61,064 bases of DNA, from positions 1 to 61,064 of the forward strand of contig NZ_NEUE01000177.1 in assembly GCF_002910905.1 (NCBI RefSeq), written 5' to 3'. Shown piece by piece: positions 18,435 to 29,141 of this stretch. The DNA is from Streptomyces sp. SM11. GTDB lineage: Bacteria; Actinomycetota; Actinomycetes; Streptomycetales; Streptomycetaceae. Within the stretch, counting starts at the first letter, position 1. Each line of letters opens with the position of its first letter. A model generated the notes under the pieces. That model saw only the letters and a list, made by a program, of their open reading frames with translations. It was not told where the DNA came from and searched no databases. A program made the position numbers and the translations under genes.

Positions 18435-19633
18435 TAGTTGGCGTTGAGGAGCTTCAGCTCCGGGTGGGCCGTGCCGCCCTCGATCGCGGTGGAGGAGATG
18501 TGCGAGACCACCCGCTCGTCGACCGGGTCCATCGCCGGGTCGTCGTGCACGACGAGGTGCTCGTACGTCGTGGCGCGCTGGGCGGGGACCCGGTCCGCCT
18601 TGCGGATCAGGTCGATGATCTCCAGCCGGTTGGAACGGTGCCTGGCCCCGGCCGAGGAGACGACGTTCTCCTCCAGCATGATCGAGCCGAGGTCGTCCGC
18701 GCCGTAGTGAAGCGACAGCTGGCCGACCTCCTTGCCGGTGGTGAGCCAGGAGCCCTGGATGTGGGCGACGTTGTCGAGGAAGAGCCGGGCGATGGCGATC
18801 ATCCGCAGGTACTCGAAGAGGGTGGCCTGCGTCTGGCCCTTCAGCTTGTTGTTCTCCGGCTGGTAGGTGTACGGGATGAAGGCGCGGAAGCCGCCCGTGC
18901 GGTCCTGGACGTCCCGGATCATCCTCAGGTGCTCGATGCGCTCGGCGTTGGTCTCGCCGGTGCCCATCAGCATGGTGGAGGTGGACTCGACGCCGAGGCC
19001 GTGCGCGATCTCCATGATCTCCAGCCACCGCTCGCCGGACTCCTTGAGCGGTGCGATGGCGGTGCGCGGCCGGGCGGGCAGCAGCTCGGCGCCCGCGCCG
19101 GCGAAGGAGTCGAGCCCTGCGGCGTGGATCCGGCTGATGGCCTCCTCGGCGGAGACCTTCGAGATCCGGGCCATGTGCTCGATCTCGGAGGCGCCCAGCG
19201 AGTGGATGACCAGCTGCGGGAACGCCTTCTTGATCGCGGAGAAGTGCTCCTCGTAGTACTCCACGCCGAAGTCCGGGTGGTGGCCGCCCTGGAACATGAT
19301 CTGGGTGCCGCCCAGCTCCACGGTCTCCGCGCAGCGGCGCAGGATGTCGTCGAGGTCGCGGGTCCAGCCCTTGTCAGTGGCCTTGGGCGGTGCGTAGAAG
19401 GCGCAGAACTTGCAGGCCGTCACGCACACGTTGGTGTAGTTGATGTTGCGCTCGATGATGTACGTCGCGATGTGCTCCGTACCGGCGTACCGGCGGCGGC
19501 GTACGGCGTCGGCGGCGGCGCCCAGCGCGTGCAGCGGCGCGGACCGGTAGAGGTCGAGCGCCTCCTCCGGGGTGATCCGACCGCCTTCGGCGGCTCGGTC
19601 GAGGACGGGCTGAAGGTCGGCCTTCTCGGTCAC
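18434..19633 (-). CDS. mqnC: cyclic dehypoxanthinyl futalosine synthase (radical SAM)
   Basis: MqnC cyclises dehypoxanthinyl futalosine in the futalosine pathway to menaquinone. The 399-residue protein has the radical-SAM cluster motif CVTACKFC (CxxxCxxC) preceded by NINYTNVC. It also has the family segments LGGTQIMFQGGHHPD and MLMGTGET, and PYTYQPENNKLKG in the C-terminal half. GTG 19633 has GGTGAC six bases upstream. It is about 3.2 kb from mqnA on the same strand, separated by a Ser/Thr kinase gene. Confidence 0.95.
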   Translation of the reverse strand: MTEKADLQPVLDRAAEGGRITPEEALDLYRSAPLHALGAAADAVRRRRYAGTEHIATYIIERNINYTNVCVTACKFCAFYAPPKATDKGWTRDLDDILRRCAETVELGGTQIMFQGGHHPDFGVEYYEEHFSAIKKAFPQLVIHSLGASEIEHMARISKVSAEEAISRIHAAGLDSFAGAGAELLPARPRTAIAPLKESGERWLEIMEIAHGLGVESTSTMLMGTGETNAERIEHLRMIRDVQDRTGGFRAFIPYTYQPENNKLKGQTQATLFEYLRMIAIARLFLDNVAHIQGSWLTTGKEVGQLSLHYGADDLGSIMLEENVVSSAGARHRSNRLEIIDLIRKADRVPAQRATTYEHLVVHDDPAMDPVDERVVSHISSTAIEGGTAHPELKLLNAN

Positions 19634-19705
19634 CGGGCTGTCACCTTTCGGCGGTTTTTCTACGGATCCTCGGACCGATCCAGCGTACGCCAGCGATGTG
19701 CGCCG

Positions 19706-21736
19706 TCAGCCGCCGGACCGGGTGAGCTTCCCGTACGGGAGACCTGCGGCGCGTTCCTTCGAGCGGTAGTCCAGGGTGCCGTCGTCCGCGAGTCGGAAGA
19801 CCAGGTCGGCCTCGGTGGTGGTGCACAGGCCGGGAGTGCTGGGGCGGTCCGGGTCGGTGGCCTCGCGGATGTTCAGCTCCTTCGCGGTGCCGGAGGCGAG
19901 GGTGCCGACGCTGTTGCAGGTGACGGTGATGCCGAGCTGGGAGATCGTCGTACTCATCCGGACGACCTGCTCGCCGCGTCTGCCCTCGGTGAACACGGCG
20001 GTGAGGGTGCCGTGCGGCTGACCGGTCGTCTTCTCGGTGACCGGCCCCTTCCAGGTGCCCACGTACGCCTTCGGCAGCGCGCCGGCCGGGGCCTCGCTCG
20101 CGCCGGCGGAATCGGCGGGCGTGGGCTTCGCGGAGGAGGGCGGCGGGTTGGCCGCGCTGTCGCTGCCCTTGCCCCGGTCGGCGTCGCCGTCCGGGAAGAA
20201 GCCGTCGAGCAGGCCCGTGCCGAGGGTGACGACCGCGAGCGCGCCCGCCACGGCCAGGGCGACGGTGCAGCTGACCCGGCGGCCGCGGCGCGCCCCGGAG
20301 GTCCGCCGGTTCTCGGCGCTGACGGTCAGGGAGAGACGGGGGTCGCCGCCGTCGCGCTGCTCGGGCAGGCCACTCGCGCCGTATGCGCCGTGCACGCCGT
20401 CGCCACCCTGCCGGTAGGTCCCGGCGTGCGTGGGGGGCGGCGGGGGTGCGGTGGGTGCGGGCTTCGCGCGCGGAGGCGTCGGTGGCGGTGGCGGGGGCGG
20501 CATCCCGTACGTGTCGTCCTGCGGATGCGGTGTCCCGTACGCGTCGTCCTGCGGATGCGGCGTCCGGTACGGCACGTCCTGCGAGGCTTCCTGCGGGCTC
20601 GATGTCCCGTACGGCGCTCCCTGCGAAGCCTCCTGCGGGCTCGGTGTCCGATACGGCGCTCCCTGCGAAGCCTCCTGCGGACGCGGTGTCCCGTACGGCG
20701 CTCCCTGCGGGCTCGGGGCGGGCGGGCCGAATTCCCCGCCCCGGCCCGGTGCGGCCTCCCCCGGCCGGGGCCCGGGCCCCGGTCCCGCTCCCAGCGACGC
20801 GCTGCTGAACGGTACGGGCCCCGACTGCACCGGCGCGTCCTGCGGTTCCAGGTCCAGCAGCGCCACCGCGGACCGGCTGACCTCGCGCACCAGCCGGCCC
20901 GGCAGCCAGCCGCCCGCCACCATCACCGCCGCCCCGCCGGGAGCGAGCGCACGGGCGAGGTCGGCCGGGGCGGGGCGGACCGCCGGGTCCTTGGCGAGGC
21001 AGCCCGCGACCACCTCGCGCAGTTCGCCCTCCAGGTCGCCCAGTTCGGGTTCCTCGTGGACCACCTTGTAGAGGAGCACGGCGGAGGAATCGCCCGGGAA
21101 GGGGGCCGCGCCCGTCGCCGCGTACGCGAGGACCGCGCCCAGCGAGAAGACGTCGGCCGCGCCGGAGACGTCCCCGCCCCGGATCTGCTCGGGCGCCATG
21201 TAGCCGGGCGAGCCGACGGAGACCCCGGTGGAGGTGAGCGAGACGGTCGCGCCGAGGGCCCGGGCGATGCCGAAGTCGATGAGGCGGGGGCCGTCGAGGG
21301 CGAGCAGCACGTTGGAGGGCTTCACGTCGCGGTGGACGATGCCCTGGCCGTGGACGACCGCGAGGGCCTCGGCGAGACCCGCGCCCAGGGTGCGTACCGC
21401 GTGTTCGGGCAGCGGGCCGTGCTCGGTGATCGCCTGGGAGAGCGGCGGCCCGGCGACGTACCCGGTCGCCACCCACGGCACCGGGGCGTCGGGGTCGGCG
21501 TCCAGGACCGGGGCCGTCCACTGGGCGCCGATGCGCCGGGCGGACTCCACCTCGCGCCGGAACCGGGCGCGGAACTGCTCGTCGAGGGCGAATTGGGGGT
21601 GGACGACCTTGACCGCGACCGTGCGCCCGCCCGCGCTGCGGCCCAGATAGACCCGGCCCATGCCGCCCGCGCCGAGCCTGCCGAGCAGCCGGTAGGCACC
21701 GATGGTGTGCGGTTCGCCCGCTTCCAGCGGCTGCAT
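19706..21736 (-). CDS. receptor-type Ser/Thr protein kinase with repeat-rich linker
   Basis: This is a 676-residue kinase. The N-terminal Hanks-type domain (about 12-270) has the G-loop LGAGGMGRVYLG, the catalytic Lys in VAVKVV (K43), HRDVKPSN and DFGIA. A Pro-rich linker (about 300-450) carries imperfect repeats of the type PQEASQGAPYGT and HPQDDxYGTP. A single transmembrane helix (VALAVAGALAVVTLG, about 492-512) and an extracellular domain with two Cys (VTCNSV, LCTTTEADLVFRL) follow. ATG 21736 has GGGGGAG five bases upstream. The ligand and substrates are unknown. Confidence 0.93.
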   Translation of the reverse strand: MQPLEAGEPHTIGAYRLLGRLGAGGMGRVYLGRSAGGRTVAVKVVHPQFALDEQFRARFRREVESARRIGAQWTAPVLDADPDAPVPWVATGYVAGPPLSQAITEHGPLPEHAVRTLGAGLAEALAVVHGQGIVHRDVKPSNVLLALDGPRLIDFGIARALGATVSLTSTGVSVGSPGYMAPEQIRGGDVSGAADVFSLGAVLAYAATGAAPFPGDSSAVLLYKVVHEEPELGDLEGELREVVAGCLAKDPAVRPAPADLARALAPGGAAVMVAGGWLPGRLVREVSRSAVALLDLEPQDAPVQSGPVPFSSASLGAGPGPGPRPGEAAPGRGGEFGPPAPSPQGAPYGTPRPQEASQGAPYRTPSPQEASQGAPYGTSSPQEASQDVPYRTPHPQDDAYGTPHPQDDTYGMPPPPPPPTPPRAKPAPTAPPPPPTHAGTYRQGGDGVHGAYGASGLPEQRDGGDPRLSLTVSAENRRTSGARRGRRVSCTVALAVAGALAVVTLGTGLLDGFFPDGDADRGKGSDSAANPPPSSAKPTPADSAGASEAPAGALPKAYVGTWKGPVTEKTTGQPHGTLTAVFTEGRRGEQVVRMSTTISQLGITVTCNSVGTLASGTAKELNIREATDPDRPSTPGLCTTTEADLVFRLADDGTLDYRSKERAAGLPYGKLTRSGG

Positions 21737-21982
21737 ATGGACTCCCCCTGTGAACCCTGCGGACGGTGAACCCGTGGACGGTATTCCCTGTGGACGGTCC
21801 GGACCCGGACCGAAGCCTAGGGGGCGCCACCGGCGCGGTCACCGGGAAACGGCCGGACCATTCCCCCTTCTCCGGTCAGGAGGGGATCATTTCGCCCCGG
21901 GGAAAGGCGTGAATGTGTTGTTCCGCCTTGCCCTCGCATTCCCTGCCCCGGGACGGAAAGGGAATTCTCCCCATTCCCCGGA

Positions 21983-23183
<1,201 letters not shown>

Positions 23184-23387
23184 ATGGCTACCGGAACCGT
23201 CAAGTGGTTCAACGCTGAAAAGGGCTTCGGCTTCATCGCCCAGGACGGCGGCGGCCCGGATGTCTTCGTTCACTACTCCGCGATCAACGCCTCCGGGTTC
23301 CGCTCTCTCGAGGAGAACCAGCAGGTGAACTTCGACGTCACTCAGGGACCCAAGGGTCCGCAGGCTGAGAACGTCACCCCGGTCTAG
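23184..23387 (+). CDS. cold-shock protein (CspA family)
   Basis: This 67-residue single-domain protein binds single-stranded RNA and DNA. RNP1 (KGFGFIAQ) and RNP2 (DVFVHYSAI) are intact, and the length is typical. ATG 23184 has a strong AAGGAGG four to five bases upstream. It is a single-gene unit with a structured leader and a strong terminator. Note that the mature frame begins [14 protein letters not shown]; the open frame extends upstream through the leader but is not coding there. Confidence 0.96.
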   Translation: MATGTVKWFNAEKGFGFIAQDGGGPDVFVHYSAINASGFRSLEENQQVNFDVTQGPKGPQAENVTPV

Positions 23388-23428
23388 TTGCCCGGGTCGG
23401 TCGATCGCGGCCGTACAAGCAGTACCCA

Positions 23429-23470
23429 AGGAGCCCCGCTCCCCCGCTTCGGCGGAGGAGCGGGGCTCCT
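23429..23470. terminator. strong hairpin downstream of the cold-shock gene
   Basis: Arms AGGAGCCCCGCTCC (23429-23442) and the complementary 23457-23470 form a perfect 14-bp stem with a 14-base loop, 40 bases after the stop codon. Confidence 0.85.
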
Positions 23471-23570
23471 GCCTGTGTACGACCGGATCTGTCGGGCCAC
23501 GGCGGTGCAGCGAGAAGCCCCGGCGGCCCTTGACCTTGACACCGTGTGAAGGCGTGCAGTGGGAGCCATC

Positions 23571-24398
23571 ATGTTCACCATCGGAGACTTCGCCAGGTAC
23601 GGACGGGTGTCGCCCCGCATGCTGCGTCACTACGACGCCATCGGTCTGCTGCGCCCGGCCCGCACCGACCCCGCCACCGGCTACCGCCTCTACGGCGCGG
23701 CCCAGCTCGCCCGGCTCAACCGGATCATCGCGCTCAAGGACCTCGGTTTCACGCTCCAGCAGGTGGGGGCGGTCCTGGACGAGCAGGTGGGCCCGGAGGA
23801 GCTGCGCGGCATGCTGCGGCTGCGCCGGGCCGAGCTGGCGGAGGCGGTGGCGGCCACGTCGGCGCGGCTGGCCCGGGTCGAGGCGAGGCTCCGGTCGATC
23901 GAGAGCGAGGGGCACATGCCTGCCGACGACGTTGTGGTCAAGACCGTTCCGGCGGTCCGGGTGGCCGAGCTGACCGGGACGGCCACGAGCTACCAGCCGC
24001 AGGACATCGGGCCGGTGATCGGCCCGCTGCACGAGAAGCTCTTCCCGCTCCTGGAGGGCGCCGGCGTCCGGCCCATCGGTCCCGGGATCGCGCGGTACGA
24101 GGACGGCCCCGGGAGCGACGGCGCGATCGTCGTGCACGCCGGGGTGACGGTGTCGGCCCCGGTGGGCGCGGTCGGGGACACGGAGGTGCGGGTGGTGGAG
24201 CTGCCGCCGTTCGAGGCGGCGACGATCGTGCACCGGGGCGCGATGGACGACGTCCTGCCGGCGACCCACATCCTGGCCCGCTGGCTGGACGCCAACGGCT
24301 ACCGCTCGACCGGCTACGCCCGTGAGGTCAATCTGGAGTGCCCGGCGGACCGGAGCGCGTGGGTGACGGAACTCCAGGAGCCGGTGGCGAAGGCCTGA
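23571..24398 (+). CDS. MerR-family regulator with GyrI-like ligand-binding domain
   Basis: This is a 275-residue transcription factor. The N-terminal winged helix-turn-helix is MFTIGDFARYGRVSPRMLRHYDAIGLL and runs through YRLYGAAQLARLNRI; a dimerising coiled coil (about 80-115) follows. The C-terminal GyrI-like domain (about 125-270, with VVKTVPAVRVAELTG and EVRVVELPPFEAA) resembles multidrug-binding domains. ATG 23571 with GGGAG five bases upstream is preferred over GTG 23559, because it starts at the canonical MFTIGDFA. A target gene is not obvious; the next gene is convergent. Confidence 0.9.
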   Translation: MFTIGDFARYGRVSPRMLRHYDAIGLLRPARTDPATGYRLYGAAQLARLNRIIALKDLGFTLQQVGAVLDEQVGPEELRGMLRLRRAELAEAVAATSARLARVEARLRSIESEGHMPADDVVVKTVPAVRVAELTGTATSYQPQDIGPVIGPLHEKLFPLLEGAGVRPIGPGIARYEDGPGSDGAIVVHAGVTVSAPVGAVGDTEVRVVELPPFEAATIVHRGAMDDVLPATHILARWLDANGYRSTGYAREVNLECPADRSAWVTELQEPVAKA

Positions 24399-24405
24399 TC
24401 CGGGG

Positions 24406-24443
24406 TACGGGGAGGAGCAGCCGTACCGGTGCTCCTCCCCGTA
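24406..24443. terminator. bidirectional terminator between convergent genes
   Basis: TACGGGGAGGAGCA (24406-24419) pairs perfectly with 24430-24443 around a 10-base loop, between the merR-type gene and the amidohydrolase. Confidence 0.85.
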
Positions 24444-24456
24444 TCGACGTCTCCGC

Positions 24457-25677
24457 CTACGCGCCCGCCCAGAGCCCGTCCTCCGTGAGCCCCAGCAGGT
24501 CGATCGCGTTGCCCCGGACGATCCGGTCGACGACGTCCGGGTCCAGGTGGCCCATCTGCTCCTCGCCGACCTCGCGGGAGCGGGGCCAGGTGGAGTCGGA
24601 GTGCGGGTAGTCCGTCTCGTACAGGACGTTGCCGACACCGATGGCGTCGAGGTTCTTCAATCCGAAGGCGTCGTCGAAGAAGCAGCCGTGGACACGCTCG
24701 GCGAACAGCTCGGACGGCGGCCGGTGGACCTTCTCGGCGACGCCGCCCCAGGCCCGGTTCTCCTCCCAGACCACGTCGGCGCGCTCCAGGATGTACGGGA
24801 TCCAGCCGATCTGCCCCTCCGCGTACATGATCTTCAGGTTGGGGAAGCGTTCCAGCTTGCCGCTCATCAGCCAGTCGACCATCGAGAAGCAGCAGTTGGC
24901 GAAGGTGATGGTGGAGCCGACGGCGGGCGGGGCGTCGGCGGAGGTGGACGGCATCCTCGACGAGGAGCCGATGTGCATGGCGATCACGGTGCCCGTCTCG
25001 TCACAGGCCGCGAGGAACGGATCCCAGTCGTCCGCATGTATGGACGGAAGCCCGAGATGGGGAGGTATCTCGGAGAACGCGACCGCGCGCACGCCCCGCG
25101 CGGCGTTGCGCCGGACCTCGGCGGCGGCGAGCTCCGCGTCCCACAACGGGACGAGCGTGAGCGGGATGAGGCGGCCGTGGGCCTCCGGTCCGCACCACTC
25201 CTCCACCATCCAGTCGTTGTACGCGCGCACACCGAGGAGCCCCAGCTCGCGGTCCTTCGCTTCGGTGAACGTCTGTCCGCAGAAGCGCGGGAAGGTCGGG
25301 AAGCAGAGGGCGGACTGGACGTGGTTGACGTCCATGTCGGCGAGCCGGTCCGGGACCGAGAAGGAGCCCGGCCGCATCTGCTCGTAGGTGATGATCTCCA
25401 GCTTGATCTCGTCCCTGTCGTAGCCGACGGCGGTGTCCAGGCGGGTGAGCGGGCGGCGCAGATCCTCGTACACCCACCAGTCGCCGACTGGCCCGTCGTC
25501 GCCCTTCGCGCCCATCACGGGCGCGAACCTGCCGCCCATGAAGGTCATTTCCTTCAGCGGTGCGCGGACGACGCGCGGCCCGGAGTCCGCATACCTGGAC
25601 GGAAGCCGGTCCCGCCAGACATGAGCGGGCTCCACCGTGTGGTCGTCCACCGAGATGATCTTCGGGAAGGTCTCCAT
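24457..25677 (-). CDS. amidohydrolase-2 family metal-dependent hydrolase
   Basis: This is a 406-residue TIM-barrel hydrolase or decarboxylase of the ACMSD/amidohydrolase-2 type. Visible motifs are SVDDHTVEPAHVW (first metal-ligand strand, with D-D-H in place of the usual HxH), a central AMHIGSSS His, and the C-terminal LYETDYPHSDSTWP Asp/His. Such proteins often act on ring-cleaved or cyclic carboxylic acids. ATG 25677 has TGGAG upstream. A CTGAC-N5-GTCAG palindrome lies 22 bases before the ATG, which groups it with the CoA-ester catabolism operons further right. The substrate is unknown. Confidence 0.88.
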   Translation of the reverse strand: METFPKIISVDDHTVEPAHVWRDRLPSRYADSGPRVVRAPLKEMTFMGGRFAPVMGAKGDDGPVGDWWVYEDLRRPLTRLDTAVGYDRDEIKLEIITYEQMRPGSFSVPDRLADMDVNHVQSALCFPTFPRFCGQTFTEAKDRELGLLGVRAYNDWMVEEWCGPEAHGRLIPLTLVPLWDAELAAAEVRRNAARGVRAVAFSEIPPHLGLPSIHADDWDPFLAACDETGTVIAMHIGSSSRMPSTSADAPPAVGSTITFANCCFSMVDWLMSGKLERFPNLKIMYAEGQIGWIPYILERADVVWEENRAWGGVAEKVHRPPSELFAERVHGCFFDDAFGLKNLDAIGVGNVLYETDYPHSDSTWPRSREVGEEQMGHLDPDVVDRIVRGNAIDLLGLTEDGLWAGA

Positions 25678-25698
25678 GCGCTCCACGGTAGCGCTGAT

Positions 25699-25713
25699 CT
25701 GACGAACCGTCAG
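25699..25713. promoter_or_regulatory. palindromic operator, site A (amidohydrolase)
   Basis: CTGACGAACCGTCAG is a 15-bp palindrome with perfect 5-bp arms (CTGAC/GTCAG), 22 bases upstream of the amidohydrolase ATG. It shares its pattern with sites at 31810, 42310, 42414 and 51971. Confidence 0.75.
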
Positions 25714-25968
25714 CTATCGTGCGCGCATTGGCCCCTGACGCGGCACGGGGCATGGTTCCCGAATCGTTGTCGAGGGCTTGTGCAGAGCGTCACCCACTGC
25801 TGACGAGTCCGCCCGGGACAAGGCAGACTGTTGAGCGCGATACCAGCGGTACCGCGCCATCCGGATGCCTGCCGCACATCGACGCACGGGCGGACATTCG
25901 GGCGCGGGCACCACCGGCAGGATCCGCAGACGAGCGGGACCGGCAGGCGAGCAGGACAGGGGGCATCA

Positions 25969-28935
25969 ATGGACCGTGACGACGGGCCACGCGTGCGCGT
26001 ACCGGAGCAGCGTGCTCCGGAGAAACCGGGTACGGCGGACGCCCTCAGGTTCACCGTGCTCGGCCCCGTACGGGCCTGGCGGGGCTCGGAGCTGCTCTCC
26101 TCCGGCTCGCCCCAGCAGCGCGCCCTGCTGGCCGCGCTGCTGCTGCGCGATGGCCGGACGGCCACCGCGGGCGAGCTGATCGACGCGTTCTGGGGCGAGG
26201 ACCCGCCCTCGCAGGCGCTGGCCACGATCCGGACGTACGCCTCCCGGCTGCGCAAGATCCTGGGCCAGGACACCCTGGTGAGCGAGTCCGGCGGGTACGC
26301 GATCCGGACCGACCGGGCCACGCTCGACCTGACGCTGGCACAGGACCTGGCGGCCGAGGCCGAGAAGGCCCGCGCGGCCGGGGACCGGTGCCAGGCGCGC
26401 ACCCTGATCAACAAGGTGCTGGGCCTGTGGGACGGCGAGGCGCTGGCCTCCGTCCCCGGGCCGTACGCGGACAACCAGCGCACCAGGCTGGAGGAGTGGC
26501 GGCTCCAGCTCACCGAGACCCGGCTCGACCTGGACCTGGAGGTCGGCTGCCACGCGGAGACGGTCTCCGAGCTGACCGCGCTCACCGCCGCGCACCCGCT
26601 GCGCGAACGCCTGCGCGAGCTGCTGATGGTGGCGCTGTACCGCAGCGGCCGGCAGGCCGAGGCCCTCGCCGTGTACGCGGACACCCGCCGGCTCCTCGCG
26701 GAGGAACTGGGCGTCGACCCGCGCCCCGAACTGGCCCAGCTCCAGCAGCGGATCCTGCGCGCCGACGAGGAGCTGGCCCGCCCGGCGGACGAGCCCGCCC
26801 CCGCGCCCGCACCGCTGCGCCCCGCGCAACTCCCGGCGACCGTGCCCGACTTCACGGGCCGGTCCGCGTTCGTGTCCGAGCTCGGCAGCCGGCTGGCCGC
26901 CGCCGAGGGCACGGTGATGGCCGTCTCCGCGGTGGCCGGGATCGGCGGCGTCGGCAAGACGACGCTGGCCGTGCACGTGGCCCACCAGGCCCGTCGGCAC
27001 TTCCCGGACGGGCAGCTCTACGTCGACCTCCAGGGCGCGGGAGCCCGGGCCGCCGAGCCGGAGACTGTGCTCGGGGCGTTCCTGCGGGCGCTCGGGACCG
27101 CGGACTCGGCGATTCCGGAAACCCTGGACGAGCGGGCCGCGCTGTACCGCTCGACACTGGACGGCCGCCGCATCCTGATCCTCCTCGACAACGCCCACGA
27201 CGCCGCCCAGATCCGCCCGTTGCTGCCCGGTACGCCGGGGTGCGCGGCGCTGGTGACGAGCCGGGTGCGGATGGTGGACCTGGCCGGGGCGCATCTGGTG
27301 GACCTGGATGTGATGTCGCCGGAGGAGGCGCTGCAGCTGTTCACCCGGATCGTCGGGGCGGAGCGGGTCGGCGCGGAGCGCGAGGCGGCGCTGGACGTGG
27401 TGGCCGCGTGCGGCTTCCTGCCCCTGGCCATCCGCATCGCCGCGTCCCGGCTGGCCGCCCGCCGCACCTGGACGGTCTCGGTCCTCGCCGCCAAGCTCGC
27501 GGACGAGCGCCGCCGGCTGGACGAGCTCCAGGCGGGCGACCTCGCGGTGAAGGCCACGTTCGAACTCGGCTACGGCCAGCTGGAACCGGCCCAGGCCCGC
27601 GCCTTCCGCCTCCTGGGCCTCGCGGACGGCCCGGACATCTCCCTCGCCGCGGCGGCGGCCCTGCTGGACCTGGACCCGCACGCGGCGGAGGACCTCCTGG
27701 AGGCCCTGGTCGACACGAGCCTGGTGGAGTCCGCCGCCCCGGGCCGCTACCGGTACCACGACCTGGTGCGCCTCTACGCGCGTGCGTGCGCGGAGCGGGA
27801 CGAGCGGTCACCGGTGGAGCGGGAGCTGGCGCTGTCGCGGCTGCTGGACTTCTATCTGGCCACGGCGGCGGGGGTGTACGCGCTGGAGCGGCCGGGGGAC
27901 CGGCTGGTGGATCACCTGGAGCGGACGGACCACCCGGGCCTCGCGTTCGGCGACCGGCACGCGGCGCTGGACTGGCTGTACACGGAGGCCGGCCCTCTGC
28001 TCGCCTGCGTCCAGCAGTCCTCGGGACCCGGAACCCTGCGTCGAGGTGTCGACCTCCTGTGGGCGGCCCTGGACCTGGGGGAATCGGGTGCCAACGCGAA
28101 GCAGTACGAGACCGCCGCCATCACTGTTCGCAACGCCGCGCGAACCAGCGGCGATCAGCGGTCGGAAGCCCGCGCCCTCGTCACCCTGGCCGATGTGCAC
28201 CACACCTCGGGCAGGTTCGACCAGGCCGAGCAGGAGGCTGAGAACGTCATACTCCTGGTTGAACCCGAGCATGACCCGATGCCCAGTTGCTGGGCACCCA
28301 ACGCCCTGGGCATCATGGCGCTCTACCAGAGCCGCCACGAAGACGGCGAACGGTACTTCAACCAGGCCATAAACAACTTCCGCGGCATTCAGGACAGGCC
28401 GGGTGAGGCGAGCGCCCTGTGCAACCTCTCGCGCATACACCTGGCGACCGGACGCATCACCAGCGCGGTGGCGTTGGCCGAGGAGGGCACAGCCGTCTAC
28501 GACAGCATGGGCCACGCCCTCCGGAGCGCCAACGGCCGCTATGCGCTGGGCATGGCCCTCACCCAGAGCGGACGGTTCTCCGAGGCCTCTGAGCGGCTCC
28601 TGGAAGCGCTGGAGGTCTTCCGCGCCAGCCGCCAACGCCTGTGGGAGGGAATGACCCTGTTCCGCCTCTCCGAGGTCGACCTGTCCTCGGGTAACGCCAC
28701 GGACGCGGCGGTGAAAGCGGAGCAGGCCCTCACCGCACTGCGGGGCGTCGGCGGAGAATGGCGGCGAGGGAACATCCTCACCGTCCTCGGCCGGTCCCTC
28801 AGGGAGATCGGGCAGTCCGAGCGAGCGGAGGTCTGCTGGCGTGAGGCGCTCGCCATCTACGACGCACTCGGTTCACGCGAAGCGGACCAAGTCCGCTCAC
28901 TGCTCTCAGCGGTTGGCTCGGACTCCCCTCAGTAG
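25969..28935 (+). CDS. afsR: AfsR-type global regulator (SARP + NB-ARC + TPR)
   Basis: This is a 988-residue regulator of secondary metabolism and development. An OmpR-like winged-helix DNA-binding domain (about 25-110, RFTVLGPVRAWRG...) is followed by a bacterial transcriptional activator domain (about 110-265). An NB-ARC ATPase has the P-loop GIGGVGKTT (about 324-332) and LILLDNAHD. The C-terminal half consists of tetratricopeptide-like repeats. ATG 25969 has AGGGGG five bases upstream. The length matches AfsR, and an afsS-like gene with an AfsR/PhoP box follows directly, which is the known afsR-afsS order. In the known system AfsK phosphorylates AfsR, which then activates afsS. Confidence 0.92.
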   Translation: MDRDDGPRVRVPEQRAPEKPGTADALRFTVLGPVRAWRGSELLSSGSPQQRALLAALLLRDGRTATAGELIDAFWGEDPPSQALATIRTYASRLRKILGQDTLVSESGGYAIRTDRATLDLTLAQDLAAEAEKARAAGDRCQARTLINKVLGLWDGEALASVPGPYADNQRTRLEEWRLQLTETRLDLDLEVGCHAETVSELTALTAAHPLRERLRELLMVALYRSGRQAEALAVYADTRRLLAEELGVDPRPELAQLQQRILRADEELARPADEPAPAPAPLRPAQLPATVPDFTGRSAFVSELGSRLAAAEGTVMAVSAVAGIGGVGKTTLAVHVAHQARRHFPDGQLYVDLQGAGARAAEPETVLGAFLRALGTADSAIPETLDERAALYRSTLDGRRILILLDNAHDAAQIRPLLPGTPGCAALVTSRVRMVDLAGAHLVDLDVMSPEEALQLFTRIVGAERVGAEREAALDVVAACGFLPLAIRIAASRLAARRTWTVSVLAAKLADERRRLDELQAGDLAVKATFELGYGQLEPAQARAFRLLGLADGPDISLAAAAALLDLDPHAAEDLLEALVDTSLVESAAPGRYRYHDLVRLYARACAERDERSPVERELALSRLLDFYLATAAGVYALERPGDRLVDHLERTDHPGLAFGDRHAALDWLYTEAGPLLACVQQSSGPGTLRRGVDLLWAALDLGESGANAKQYETAAITVRNAARTSGDQRSEARALVTLADVHHTSGRFDQAEQEAENVILLVEPEHDPMPSCWAPNALGIMALYQSRHEDGERYFNQAINNFRGIQDRPGEASALCNLSRIHLATGRITSAVALAEEGTAVYDSMGHALRSANGRYALGMALTQSGRFSEASERLLEALEVFRASRQRLWEGMTLFRLSEVDLSSGNATDAAVKAEQALTALRGVGGEWRRGNILTVLGRSLREIGQSERAEVCWREALAIYDALGSREADQVRSLLSAVGSDSPQ

Positions 28936-28950
28936 CCGTCCACGTGGGGT

Positions 28951-28972
28951 GTTCATCATTCGTTTATCGCGA
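28951..28972 (+). promoter_or_regulatory. PHO/AfsR box of the afsS promoter
   Basis: Two consecutive 11-bp direct repeats, GTTCATCATTC and GTTTATCGCGA, match the PhoP/AfsR direct-repeat-unit consensus (GTTCAyC...). They lie 170 bases upstream of the afsS ATG and 16 bases after the afsR stop. PhoP and AfsR are known to compete for the corresponding site in S. coelicolor. Confidence 0.8.
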
Positions 28973-29141
28973 CCGGCCACTCTCATGTCTGTCAATCCGT
29001 CGCGTCGGGGGGCAGACGGGCTGGCGATGAGGCCGTGGCACTAAGGTAAGCGGCCCTGAGGCGCCCGCCCGGCCGTCCACGGGGGAACAGCCGGGCGGGC
29101 CCCACCACTCGACACGAGCACTGCCAACGGGAGAACGAATC

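Noticed and set aside
18464..21769. A 1101-codon plus-strand frame opposite mqnC and the kinase
   Set aside because: The real genes on the minus strand are unambiguous. The frame is low-complexity and contains Arg-Cys repeats that mirror the kinase linker.
26388..28241. A 617-codon frame inside the afsR gene
   Set aside because: It is a +1 shadow of afsR, rich in Pro/Arg/Gly, while the afsR frame has clear domains throughout.
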